64,000 bases of DNA. Source: Micromonospora mirobrigensis (GTDB lineage Bacteria > Actinomycetota > Actinomycetes > Mycobacteriales > Micromonosporaceae). The translations under genes and the position numbers were made by a program. A model generated the notes under the pieces. It was not told the DNA's origin. It searched no databases and saw only the letters and a list, made by a program, of their open reading frames with translations. Of this stretch, positions 1 through 6,963 are shown piece by piece; the stretch's first letter is position 1; each line of letters begins with the position of its first letter. Location of the stretch: contig NZ_FMCX01000004.1 of the NCBI RefSeq assembly GCF_900091555.1, positions 248,001 through 312,000 on the forward strand, read 5' to 3'.

Positions 1-1958
1 TTGTAGAGGCTGGAGCGAGGCCGGTACGACAGGGCCAGGGCGCCGCGCCGCTCTTGCAAGATCCCCATGTCGGCGGCGGCGGCGTCGCGGATGACGTCCA
101 GGGCGGTCCCCACCGGTTGCGGGCCCAGCGGGATCGTGTCGTCGGCCAGGCCGTCGATGACCAGCTCCACGCCGGCCTCCGCGGCGACCCGGGCCATCCG
201 CCGCCCCGCCAGCTCCCCGGCGTACGCGCTGGACAGGGCGGTCAGGTCGCCGACGGTCAGCAGCTTCTGGTCGTCGACGGCCAGGTGCGACCACTGCGAC
301 CCGTCCAGGTAGGTGGAGCTGAGCACGTCGATGCGGGTCGGGTAGCCGGGCAGGCCGGTGATCGTGTACGGGGCCGACGGGTCGGTGTAGTAGGTGGGCG
401 ACCCGGCGTTGGCGAACACCGGCTTCCAGGTCGTCGACGAGCCGGACCGGACGACCTCGAAGTACATCAGCGACCACGACGTGGGCGGGGCGACGCTGTT
501 GGTGAGCACCCGGTTGTCGACGACCACCCCGTCGATGTCGTAGCCGATCCACCGGTACACGCCGTTGCCGACCAGCCAGTCCCAGCGGGCCACCCGGCCG
601 CCCGCGCAGTAGATGCGCAGGAACACAGTGTCCGCGCCGGTGGGCGCCGACGACAGCCGGAAGAACGTCAGCACTGACCAGACGGTCGCCGAGGGGCGGT
701 GCACCACCGACGAACCGAGGTACCCGTCGGGGGCGGTGAAGCGGGCGGTGGTGGTGGCGCCGGCCAGCCGGTTGGAGGTGACGCCGAACTCCACCCCGGA
801 CGACCGGCCGGCCGAGACGCCGGCCGCCGCGCTGGACGGCCTGGTCGACGACGGCCCGTCCTCCAGCGGCAGGTACGCCGTGGGCTTCGCCGCCACCAGG
901 GTCCGGTACAGCGGGGAGCGCAGCGGCGTCTTGCCCTGCGCCAGGCGGCGGGTGACGCCGGCCGCGGTGATGGGCACCCACCGGTCCGCGCCGGTCGGCG
1001 ACCAGCGCACCGGCCACGACGACACCTCGCCGTAGAACCGGGCGCCCCGGTCGATCACCCTCGCCTCCGACGACAGGGTGTACACCCGGCCCTGCGCGTC
1101 GGTCAGCGTGCTGGTGCCCAGCGACATGCTGGCGAAGTTCGGCGAGGTGACCAGGGTGCCGCCGACGCGCACCTGCAAGGCGATCAGGTCGCCGACGAAC
1201 GGCTGCGCGTTGACGTTGTGCTCCCAGCCCACGTTCAGCGGCGTGCTGGCCGAGTTGAACACCGACGTCACGCCAGCACCGGTGCGGGTCGCCCCGACCT
1301 GCTGCCACGGCCCGGCCATCGTCCGCGCCTGGTAGAACCGCACCGACCAGCCGCCGGCGCCGTTGTCGACGTCCAGCTCGACGTTGACGGTCAGCTCCCC
1401 GGACGCCTCGGCGACGATCGGGACGGTGGACTGCGCGAACCCGAACGTGGACCCGCCGTCGGTGTACCAGACGAACCCCAGGTAGCCGCCCGGGACCACG
1501 CCGAAGTACCAGCACCGCTGGTTGCCGGTCGGCTCGAAGCGGGCGGCCAGCATGATCCACCGGTCGCCGCCGAACCAGCCGGCGTGGTGCCGGCCCTGGA
1601 ACCGCACGTCCAGGTCCCCGGCGCCGCCCAGGGCGAGGGTGCCCGGGGCGGTGACCGGCTCGACGGTGGCGGTGCCGGGCACGGCCACGGCCCGGGACGG
1701 GTCGACCTCGGCCACCCGTACCCGGATCGGGGTGTTGCGGCCCAGCTTGCCGTAGTACGGGCTGGCCGGGTTGCGCGGCGAGTACTTCCCGGCCCGGTTG
1801 TCGAGCACCATCGAGCAGGTGGACGGGTCGGCGACCTTGCCCTCGGCGGACCGGCCGCGGCGGATGCGGATCCCGTCGGCCTGCCGCACGTCGGCGGTGA
1901 TGTCCGCCCACCCGGACGTCGACCCCAGGTACAGCTCCACCTTCGGCGTGAACGGCAT
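1..1958 (-). CDS. Phage minor tail protein, truncated by window edge
   Basis: An open frame starts at the ATG at 1958 and runs without a stop to the left edge, giving 652 residues of a longer protein. The start lies 4 bp after the stop of the tape-measure-like gene, so the two are coupled. The N-terminal 60 residues read like the phage tail fold found in distal or minor tail proteins (MPFTPKVELYLG, then ITADVRQADGIRIRRGR), and the middle contains lectin- or LamG-like beta-rich sequence. Position after the tape measure suggests a baseplate or tail-tip role. The family name is an inference from order and N-terminal pattern. Confidence 0.75.
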   Translation of the reverse strand, partial: MPFTPKVELYLGSTSGWADITADVRQADGIRIRRGRSAEGKVADPSTCSMVLDNRAGKYSPRNPASPYYGKLGRNTPIRVRVAEVDPSRAVAVPGTATVEPVTAPGTLALGGAGDLDVRFQGRHHAGWFGGDRWIMLAARFEPTGNQRCWYFGVVPGGYLGFVWYTDGGSTFGFAQSTVPIVAEASGELTVNVELDVDNGAGGWSVRFYQARTMAGPWQQVGATRTGAGVTSVFNSASTPLNVGWEHNVNAQPFVGDLIALQVRVGGTLVTSPNFASMSLGTSTLTDAQGRVYTLSSEARVIDRGARFYGEVSSWPVRWSPTGADRWVPITAAGVTRRLAQGKTPLRSPLYRTLVAAKPTAYLPLEDGPSSTRPSSAAAGVSAGRSSGVEFGVTSNRLAGATTTARFTAPDGYLGSSVVHRPSATVWSVLTFFRLSSAPTGADTVFLRIYCAGGRVARWDWLVGNGVYRWIGYDIDGVVVDNRVLTNSVAPPTSWSLMYFEVVRSGSSTTWKPVFANAGSPTYYTDPSAPYTITGLPGYPTRIDVLSSTYLDGSQWSHLAVDDQKLLTVGDLTALSSAYAGELAGRRMARVAAEAGVELVIDGLADDTIPLGPQPVGTALDVIRDAAAADMGILQERRGALALSYRPRSSLY

Positions 1959-1962
1959 CAGC

Positions 1963-2943
1963 TCACCGCCCGAGGACGAGCTGGACGTCGCCGCCGCGGT
2001 GCTTGATGCCGGAGCGAAGAATCTCGATCAGGAAGTCGGCCACCGGCGTACCGTCGGACTCCAGCCGTACGCTGCCGCCGCCACCCCGGCCAGCCGCCGA
2101 CGACACCGTCTCGCCGGCCTGGAGCATCGCCAGGACGTTCTGCCCGGGCGCGCCGGGCACCCGGCCGCCGGCGTGGAAGTACGGCAGGTTCGGCACGCTG
2201 ATGGAGTTGCCGCCGATCCCGGGGATCCACGACGGCACCGACCACGACAGCCGGCCCACCGTCGAGTTCCACGCCTCGGCGACGAAGTTGAACGCCGCCC
2301 GGAACGGCCCGCCGATCGCGTCGGCGATCCGGGAGAAGACGTTACCGATCCAGCCGGGGATCTTCTTGATGAACTCCCAGGTGTTCGACGCCGCCGACTT
2401 GATCCACGACCAGGACGCCCGCCAGGCCCGCTGGAACCAGTCGGTCTTCGTGGCGATCAGCACGATCACGGCGACCAGGGCGATGATCCCGACGATGATC
2501 CAGGTGATCGGCGACGCCCACATCGCCGAGTTCATCAGCCACTGCGCGGCGGCCTGGACCCGCTGCGCGCCGGCCACCGCGAGGGTGCCCAGCCGGGTCT
2601 TGCCCAGCCAGCTCACCGCGGACTTCAGCTGCGGCATCAGGAAGTTATAGAAGGCCGACCCGAGGTCACCGACGCCGGTGGCGACCAGCATGGTGCCCTC
2701 GAACAGGTTGCCCTTCATCAGCTCCGACACACCGGCGGCGGAGTCCTGCACACCGGTCATCGTGTCCCGGAAGCCCATGGCCCGGGTGTCGACGGTGTCC
2801 GCGGCCTCACCGACCCTGTCGAAGCCGCCGCCGGCCCGGTCCAGGTCGCGTTCCATGTCGCGGGCGGCGCCACCGACCCGGCCGAACGAGTCGACCAGCG
2901 GCTTGTCCTCACCGGCGAACGTCAGGGTGACCGCGTTGGCCAT
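1963..2943 (-). CDS. Short tape-measure-like tail protein
   Basis: This 326-residue protein has a helical N-terminal half, a strong hydrophobic segment at about residues 145-165, Trp-rich amphipathic stretches (WSWIKSAASNTWEFIKKIPGWIG) around 175-200, and a C-terminal GGRVPGAPGQNVLAMLQAGE motif. The last pattern is typical of the end of phage tape-measure proteins. It is much shorter than the usual 700-1500 residues, which would fit a short tail or a tape measure split between genes. It starts one base inside the stop of the upstream gp10-like gene. Confidence 0.75.
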   Translation of the reverse strand: MANAVTLTFAGEDKPLVDSFGRVGGAARDMERDLDRAGGGFDRVGEAADTVDTRAMGFRDTMTGVQDSAAGVSELMKGNLFEGTMLVATGVGDLGSAFYNFLMPQLKSAVSWLGKTRLGTLAVAGAQRVQAAAQWLMNSAMWASPITWIIVGIIALVAVIVLIATKTDWFQRAWRASWSWIKSAASNTWEFIKKIPGWIGNVFSRIADAIGGPFRAAFNFVAEAWNSTVGRLSWSVPSWIPGIGGNSISVPNLPYFHAGGRVPGAPGQNVLAMLQAGETVSSAAGRGGGGSVRLESDGTPVADFLIEILRSGIKHRGGDVQLVLGR

Positions 2944-3356
2944 CAGCCGACCTCGAATCCCGCGTCACGGGCCAGCTGGGTCAGCGCCTCGCTCATGATC
3001 TCGGTGACCTGGTCGCGCTTCACGTCCAGCGCCGGGTAGACGTACCGGCCGGCCTTGATGAACGGCCGCGCGGCGGGGCGTCCCTTGCGCCGGCCCTCGC
3101 CGCCGAAGTCGAGCCACGGGGCATACGGGGCGCGGTTGCCGCCCAGGGCGACCCGGGCGGTGCGCTGCGTCGAGCGGGCCTTCAGCGACGCCTTGGCCCG
3201 GCCAGTGCGGCTGGGCATCCGCGCGGCGGCGTGGTCGACGACCACCTTCGACGCTTCGTTGAGCGCCAGCCGGAGCTGCTTGGGCAGGCCGGCGTCCATG
3301 GCCTTGAGCTGCCGCTGGAAGTCGCGCAGGCCGGTCACCTGGATCTTCGCTACCAC
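2943..3356 (-). CDS. HK97 gp10-like tail-completion protein
   Basis: This 137-residue protein begins MVAKIQVTGLRDFQRQLKAMD and has the conserved central pattern of HK97 gp10-like proteins: a helical N-terminus, RTGRAKASLKAR, then APYAPWLDFGG and RPFIKAGRYVYPAL. Members sit at the head-tail joint or act in tail completion. It lies between the tail chaperones and the tape measure, whereas gp10-like genes more often sit between connector and major tail protein, so the order is slightly unusual. Its stop overlaps the next start (TGATG). Confidence 0.8.
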   Translation of the reverse strand: MVAKIQVTGLRDFQRQLKAMDAGLPKQLRLALNEASKVVVDHAAARMPSRTGRAKASLKARSTQRTARVALGGNRAPYAPWLDFGGEGRRKGRPAARPFIKAGRYVYPALDVKRDQVTEIMSEALTQLARDAGFEVG

Positions 3357-3357
3357 G

Positions 3358-3844
3358 TCACCCTCCCGCCTTCGCCCGTTCGAGCTCCTCGGCCTGCGCC
3401 TTCAGCGCGTAGTACCTCGTCCAGTGCAGGAACTCCGCCTGCGTCATCTCGGCCCGCAGCCGGGCCACCGTCATCCCGAGCTTCTGCGCCAGGAAGAACT
3501 CGAAGTGCAGGTCATCGTCGGCCAGCAGGGCTTTTGGTGGCGTCCTTCCCAGCGCCGGGCTTCAGCCCGGACAGCTCGGCGATCGCGTCGGACACGGCGA
3601 CCAGGTCACCGGCGTCCCCAGACCCCGCCCACGCCGCCACGTCCTCCTCGGACAGCTTCGGGTCGGTCATGCCGGTGGCCACGATGAACGTGTCCCGCTC
3701 GGCGGTCGACCGGCCGCTCTCCTGCGCCTGGAGCACCTCGTCGCGGGTCAGCGCCCGGATGGCCACCGTGCTGCCGTCGGGCAGGGTGGCGGTGCCCCGG
3801 CCGGTCTTGCGGGCCAGGATCTGCTCACGGGTCAGGTGTCCCAT
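3358..3844 (-). CDS. Tail assembly chaperone fusion (G-T type) by predicted frameshift
   Basis: The gene G frame (3512-3844) ends at a TGA, but the +1 frame continues open to 3358 and encodes a typical T-type sequence (LHFEFFLAQKLGMTVARLRA, then AEFLHWTRYYALKAQAEELE). Slipping one base forward on AAA in ACC-AAA-A-GCC at 3532-3540 joins residue K104 of G to 57 residues of T, giving about 161 residues. Such G/GT pairs just before the tape measure are a standard siphovirus feature and chaperone tail-tube and tape-measure assembly. The T part lacks a good independent start at its N-terminus. The exact slip and its frequency are inferred. Confidence 0.7.
3512..3844 (-). CDS. Tail assembly chaperone, short form (G type)
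   Basis: This 110-residue protein (MGHLTREQILARKTGRGTAT...) has the composition of actinophage tail assembly chaperones: an opening that declares a modification-like beta patch (TATLPDGSTVAIRALTRDEV), then a helical acidic part. It follows the major tail protein gene by 10 bp and precedes the gp10-like and tape-measure genes. It is the unshifted product of the frameshift pair. Confidence 0.75.
   Translation of the reverse strand: MGHLTREQILARKTGRGTATLPDGSTVAIRALTRDEVLQAQESGRSTAERDTFIVATGMTDPKLSEEDVAAWAGSGDAGDLVAVSDAIAELSGLKPGAGKDATKSPAGRR
3531..3537 (-). promoter_or_regulatory. Candidate frameshift site CCAAAAG
   Basis: Read on the minus strand the site is CCAAAAG within ACC AAA AGC. The downstream T frame is displaced by +1 (equivalently -2). 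A lysine tRNA on AAA can re-pair perfectly with AAA one base downstream, which fits a +1 slip; a simple -1 slip would not reach the T frame. Confidence 0.5.
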
Positions 3845-3854
3845 CGGTGGCCCC

Positions 3855-4259
3855 TTACGGCTGGGTGGAGGTGGTGATGACGTCGGAGATCTCGAACTCC
3901 GCCGACCACGTGACCATGTCGTCGACCGGGGACGTCTCCACGTACTTGGCGACGACCGCCTGGAACGAGTCCTGCGGCTTGCCGGTCCCGGTGCCCTCCG
4001 GCTTGCGCACCACCGCCACGGTGGTGCCCAGCAGCGGCTTGAGGGCGTTGCGGGGGCCGGTCAGCGCGGTGTTGTCGTAGGTGCCGCCGCAGGTGAACTT
4101 GCCGTCCAGCAGCCCACCCGCCTTGGTCTTGGCGGCCTTGCCGTAGCCGGTGGTCTCGTGCACGTCCGCGCTGCCCTCGTACGACGAGGTCTTGCAGTAC
4201 GCGCTGATGTCCTTGGTCGCCACCGTGATGACGGTGTCCTTGCCGTGAACGTAGGCCAT
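3855..4259 (-). CDS. Major tail (tube) protein
   Basis: This 134-residue protein starts MAYVHGKDTVITVATKDISA and ends TWSAEFEISDVITTSTQP. The small size, beta-rich pattern with conserved 'TVITVATKDISAYCKTSSYE' type opening, and position between the tail terminator and the chaperone pair match actinophage major tail proteins. The ATG at 4259 is preferred over an upstream in-frame ATG at 4349, because the upstream codons overlap the preceding gene and are Arg/His-rich, and AAAGGG lies upstream of 4259. Confidence 0.85.
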   Translation of the reverse strand: MAYVHGKDTVITVATKDISAYCKTSSYEGSADVHETTGYGKAAKTKAGGLLDGKFTCGGTYDNTALTGPRNALKPLLGTTVAVVRKPEGTGTGKPQDSFQAVVAKYVETSPVDDMVTWSAEFEISDVITTSTQP

Positions 4260-4261
4260 GG

Positions 4262-4666
4262 CTACGCGCCCTTTCCGGTGATGTCCAGGTGGAAGATGCA
4301 GGCCAGGTAGTCGGTGCCGGCGTACCGGGCGTTGTCGAACTCGGCCCACGCCACCCGCACGCTGTCGCAGCTGGTGTACGTGTGGGCCTCAAGCGTGGCC
4401 TTGACGCTCTTCGGGCCGGACCCGTCGGCGTACGCCGCGACCGCCTTGCGGGACGTGCGGGCCTCCGGCTTGCCGACGAGCACGACCAGCGGCAGGTCCG
4501 GCCACCGGTCCGACCCGCGGCCGTACGTCGAGTCGTAGTCGATGCGCTCCGGCAGGGCGATCACGGCGGCCGGCGGGGTGATCCGCTCGACACCCCACGG
4601 CGGCACCCGCAGCCCCGTCGGGGCCAGCGCGGTGGTCAGCTCGGCGACCACGTCCTCCAGGTCCAC
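4262..4666 (-). CDS. Tail terminator-like protein
   Basis: This 134-residue protein with a GTG start reads MDLEDVVAELTTALAPTGLRV, then ITPPAAVIALPERIDYDSTYGRG and VRVAWAEFDNARYAGTDYLA. This layout is typical of the actinophage protein between head-tail connector and major tail protein, usually assigned as tail terminator or neck protein. Neighbouring stops and starts are 2-4 bp apart, which indicates one translated unit. The assignment rests on order and recall of family pattern. Confidence 0.7.
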   Translation of the reverse strand: MDLEDVVAELTTALAPTGLRVPPWGVERITPPAAVIALPERIDYDSTYGRGSDRWPDLPLVVLVGKPEARTSRKAVAAYADGSGPKSVKATLEAHTYTSCDSVRVAWAEFDNARYAGTDYLACIFHLDITGKGA

Positions 4667-4669
4667 GGC

Positions 4670-5251
4670 TCAGCCCACCTTCCGGCGCCGGGACAGCCCG
4701 GCCAGCGAGGTGGACACGTCCGGGTCCAGGCGGGCCAGCAGCCGCAGCTCCGACCCGGCATCGGGCGAGCCGGCGATGCCGTACGGGGACTCCCGGCGGG
4801 CCGACCAGCGCGACACCTGGAGCTTGGCCGCGCCGACCACCTGCGCGGGCACCGCCGACCAGCCCCAGACCGCCACGACGACCACCGGGCCGGTCGGCGC
4901 GGTGGTGAAGCCCAGCCGCTCGTACGGCACCCCGTCGGCCGGGGCGTTGTCGGGCAGCAGCACCGCCCCCGACGAGGCCAGGGCGACACCGCCGACGGTC
5001 AGGCCGGTGGAGTCCTGCACGTCGTCGATCTCCAGCAGCCACAGCCCCGACACCTGGTCGTAGGCGGCCGGACCGCGGTAGGTGCGGGCCGCGGCCGTCG
5101 ACAGCTTCCCGAACTGCCGGTTGCACCGCTTGTCGATCGCCCGGGACGCGGCCGTGCACCAGGTCGCCAGCTCCACGTCATCGAGGGTGTCCCCGACGCG
5201 CAGGTACGCCGCGGCTTGCGTCGCGGTGATGTAGTCCGGCTTCCAGGGCAC
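4670..5251 (-). CDS. Head-tail connector (gp6-like)
   Basis: This 193-residue protein starts at a GTG and opens YITATQAAAYLRVGDTLDDV followed by ATWCTAASRAIDKRCNRQFG. That opening is the helix pattern of gp6-like head-tail connectors that dock below the portal ring. The C-terminal half is beta-rich and ends in a basic tail. It sits just downstream of the capsid gene region, as expected for this class. Confidence 0.8.
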   Translation of the reverse strand: MPWKPDYITATQAAAYLRVGDTLDDVELATWCTAASRAIDKRCNRQFGKLSTAAARTYRGPAAYDQVSGLWLLEIDDVQDSTGLTVGGVALASSGAVLLPDNAPADGVPYERLGFTTAPTGPVVVVAVWGWSAVPAQVVGAAKLQVSRWSARRESPYGIAGSPDAGSELRLLARLDPDVSTSLAGLSRRRKVG

Positions 5252-5263
5252 GGCCGCGCTCCC

Positions 5264-5656
5264 TCAGGCCTTCTTGACGTCGTCGGCGAGCACGCCCGGG
5301 GCGACCGACGGCCAGACGTAGTCCACGCCCTCGATCGGGGTGCGCTCCCGGGTCGGCGGGACCTCGCGGGCCAGGCCGGGCGCCGCCTCGCCGATCTCGA
5401 CGCCCTGCTGGTCGTCGGAGGTGGCCAGCTCGGCGCGGACCTCGTCGGCCTGGAGCCGCTGCCCGGTGAACGGGGAGTTGGTGACGCCGTACGTCTCCAG
5501 CTCCTGCCGCTCGCCCTCGGACAGGAACGGGCGCCGCGGCGCGGCCTCGTTCTCCAGCCGGGGCACGCCCGCCGTGGTGAGCTGGCCACGCAGCTGCTCG
5601 TTCTCGGCGCGCAGCTGGTCCCGCTCCGCGGCGATCTCGTCCTTGGTCTCGCTCAT
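5264..5656 (-). CDS. Phage coiled-coil protein of unknown function
   Basis: This 130-residue protein starts MSETKDEIAAERDQLRAENE, giving a clear heptad coiled coil over residues 4-27, then a Pro/Glu-rich acidic region. A strong ribosome-binding site (GGAGG, 5 bp before the ATG) fixes the start. It lies between the capsid frame and the connector. Its size and coiled coil could suit a head accessory protein, but no family is recognised. Confidence 0.7.
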   Translation of the reverse strand: MSETKDEIAAERDQLRAENEQLRGQLTTAGVPRLENEAAPRRPFLSEGERQELETYGVTNSPFTGQRLQADEVRAELATSDDQQGVEIGEAAPGLAREVPPTRERTPIEGVDYVWPSVAPGVLADDVKKA

Positions 5657-5667
5657 GGTTCCTCCGA

Positions 5668-6963
5668 TCAGACCGGGTCGTAGATGAACTCGCGGGTGCC
5701 GGCGAAGTCGGTGACGCCGAACGCCTTGTAGCCCCAGATCCCGAGGTCGACCCAGGCGACCCGCCACTCCAGGTCGATCTGCTGCGGCGCGCTGGCCCAG
5801 CCGCACACCTTCTCCGGGTCGAACGCGTACGAGGACGCGGCGACGGTGCCGGACGCGGCGAGGGCCCACGCGGGCAGCCAGCGCAGCCCGTGGGCGTCGA
5901 TCGCGGTGTACCGGGGCTCTACGGTGCCGTTGGCGTTCGACGGGCCGATCTGCGGGTACAGCCGGCGGCCGGCGGTGTCCTTCGCCTGCGCCATCGCCTT
6001 GTACAGGTCGATCTGCGTGAACACCGTGCGGAAGCGGTTGCCGCCCCGGATGTAGTTCAGCGGCACGATCGCCCCGGACAGCGCCTGGTCCAGCGCCGAG
6101 TCCACCGCGGCGGTGGTGATGGTGATGTCGGGCAGCGACGCGGCCACGGCGGCCAGCTGGGCGACGGCGTACGCCTCCAGGGCCTCGTAGTAGGCGCGGA
6201 CCATCTGCCGCCAGATCAGCCCGGACATCTGCGGGGAACCGCCCTGGTCCCACGCCTCACGGGTGATCTCGATCTTCCCGGACACCGGGGTCGGGGTCAG
6301 CGTCTGGCTGGTGGCGGTGAACGTGCCCGGGGTGGGCTCGGTGCCGGTGGTGTGGTCGGCGACCAGGCCGGTGGCGGCCGAGAACTTCGGGATCACGAAC
6401 GGGGTGACCGAGTCCAGGGTGCCCTTGTTGATGGCCTGCCAGAGCGGGTACTCGTACTCCATCTGGTCGACGTAGAGCTCGGGCCGGTTCGGCGGGTAGT
6501 TCAGCGACGTCACGTTGGACGGCGTCACCGCGAACTCCTGCCGGGGCCGGTCGGCGAACACCCGCTGGAGCCAGGCGTTGGCCCGGTCCCGGGCCGCCTT
6601 GTCGCCGCCGCCGCCCTGCCGCCAACCGTCGTGCAGGTCGGTGGAGAAGTCGTGCGTGCCCTCGCGCAGGTTGCCCGACCGGTCGAAGCGGTACGGCTCC
6701 GGCTCGGTCACGGCCGCCGGCCCGTGGTGCGGGTTGACGATCGTCGGGCCCTGCCCGCCGTTGGGGACGGTGGGCATCTGCCGGGCGGCGAACGCCTCCA
6801 TCGCCGCGGTGAACGCGGCCATCGTCTCGGTCGACGGCTGGGCCGGCGTGGGCGCCGGGGTCGGGGCCGGGGCGGGGGTGGGCGCGGTGCGCAGCTGCGC
6901 CGCGAACGTCGCGCAAGCGATGCCCGGGGCGTGCCGGTGCGCGCAGTGCGGGCACGGGTCCAT
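5668..6963 (-). CDS. Major capsid protein from internal start
   Basis: The ATG at 6963 begins MDPCPHCAHRHAPGIACATF, a Cys/His-rich N-terminus, then a Pro/Ala/Thr linker, then the capsid body (RFDRSGNLREGTHDFSTDLH; PFVIPKFSAATGLVADHTTG). The product would have 431 residues, normal for an HK97-fold capsid protein with a scaffold-like N-terminal arm. The start is in frame with the portal-protease sequence upstream, whose codons Asn-Gly-Gly encode the ribosome-binding site. The separate start is inferred from that site. Confidence 0.65.
   Translation of the reverse strand: MDPCPHCAHRHAPGIACATFAAQLRTAPTPAPAPTPAPTPAQPSTETMAAFTAAMEAFAARQMPTVPNGGQGPTIVNPHHGPAAVTEPEPYRFDRSGNLREGTHDFSTDLHDGWRQGGGGDKAARDRANAWLQRVFADRPRQEFAVTPSNVTSLNYPPNRPELYVDQMEYEYPLWQAINKGTLDSVTPFVIPKFSAATGLVADHTTGTEPTPGTFTATSQTLTPTPVSGKIEITREAWDQGGSPQMSGLIWRQMVRAYYEALEAYAVAQLAAVAASLPDITITTAAVDSALDQALSGAIVPLNYIRGGNRFRTVFTQIDLYKAMAQAKDTAGRRLYPQIGPSNANGTVEPRYTAIDAHGLRWLPAWALAASGTVAASSYAFDPEKVCGWASAPQQIDLEWRVAWVDLGIWGYKAFGVTDFAGTREFIYDPV

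Noticed and set aside
1958..2272. A second minus-strand frame inside the tape-measure-like gene
   Set aside because: It is low-complexity Arg/Pro sequence in another frame of a well-supported gene.
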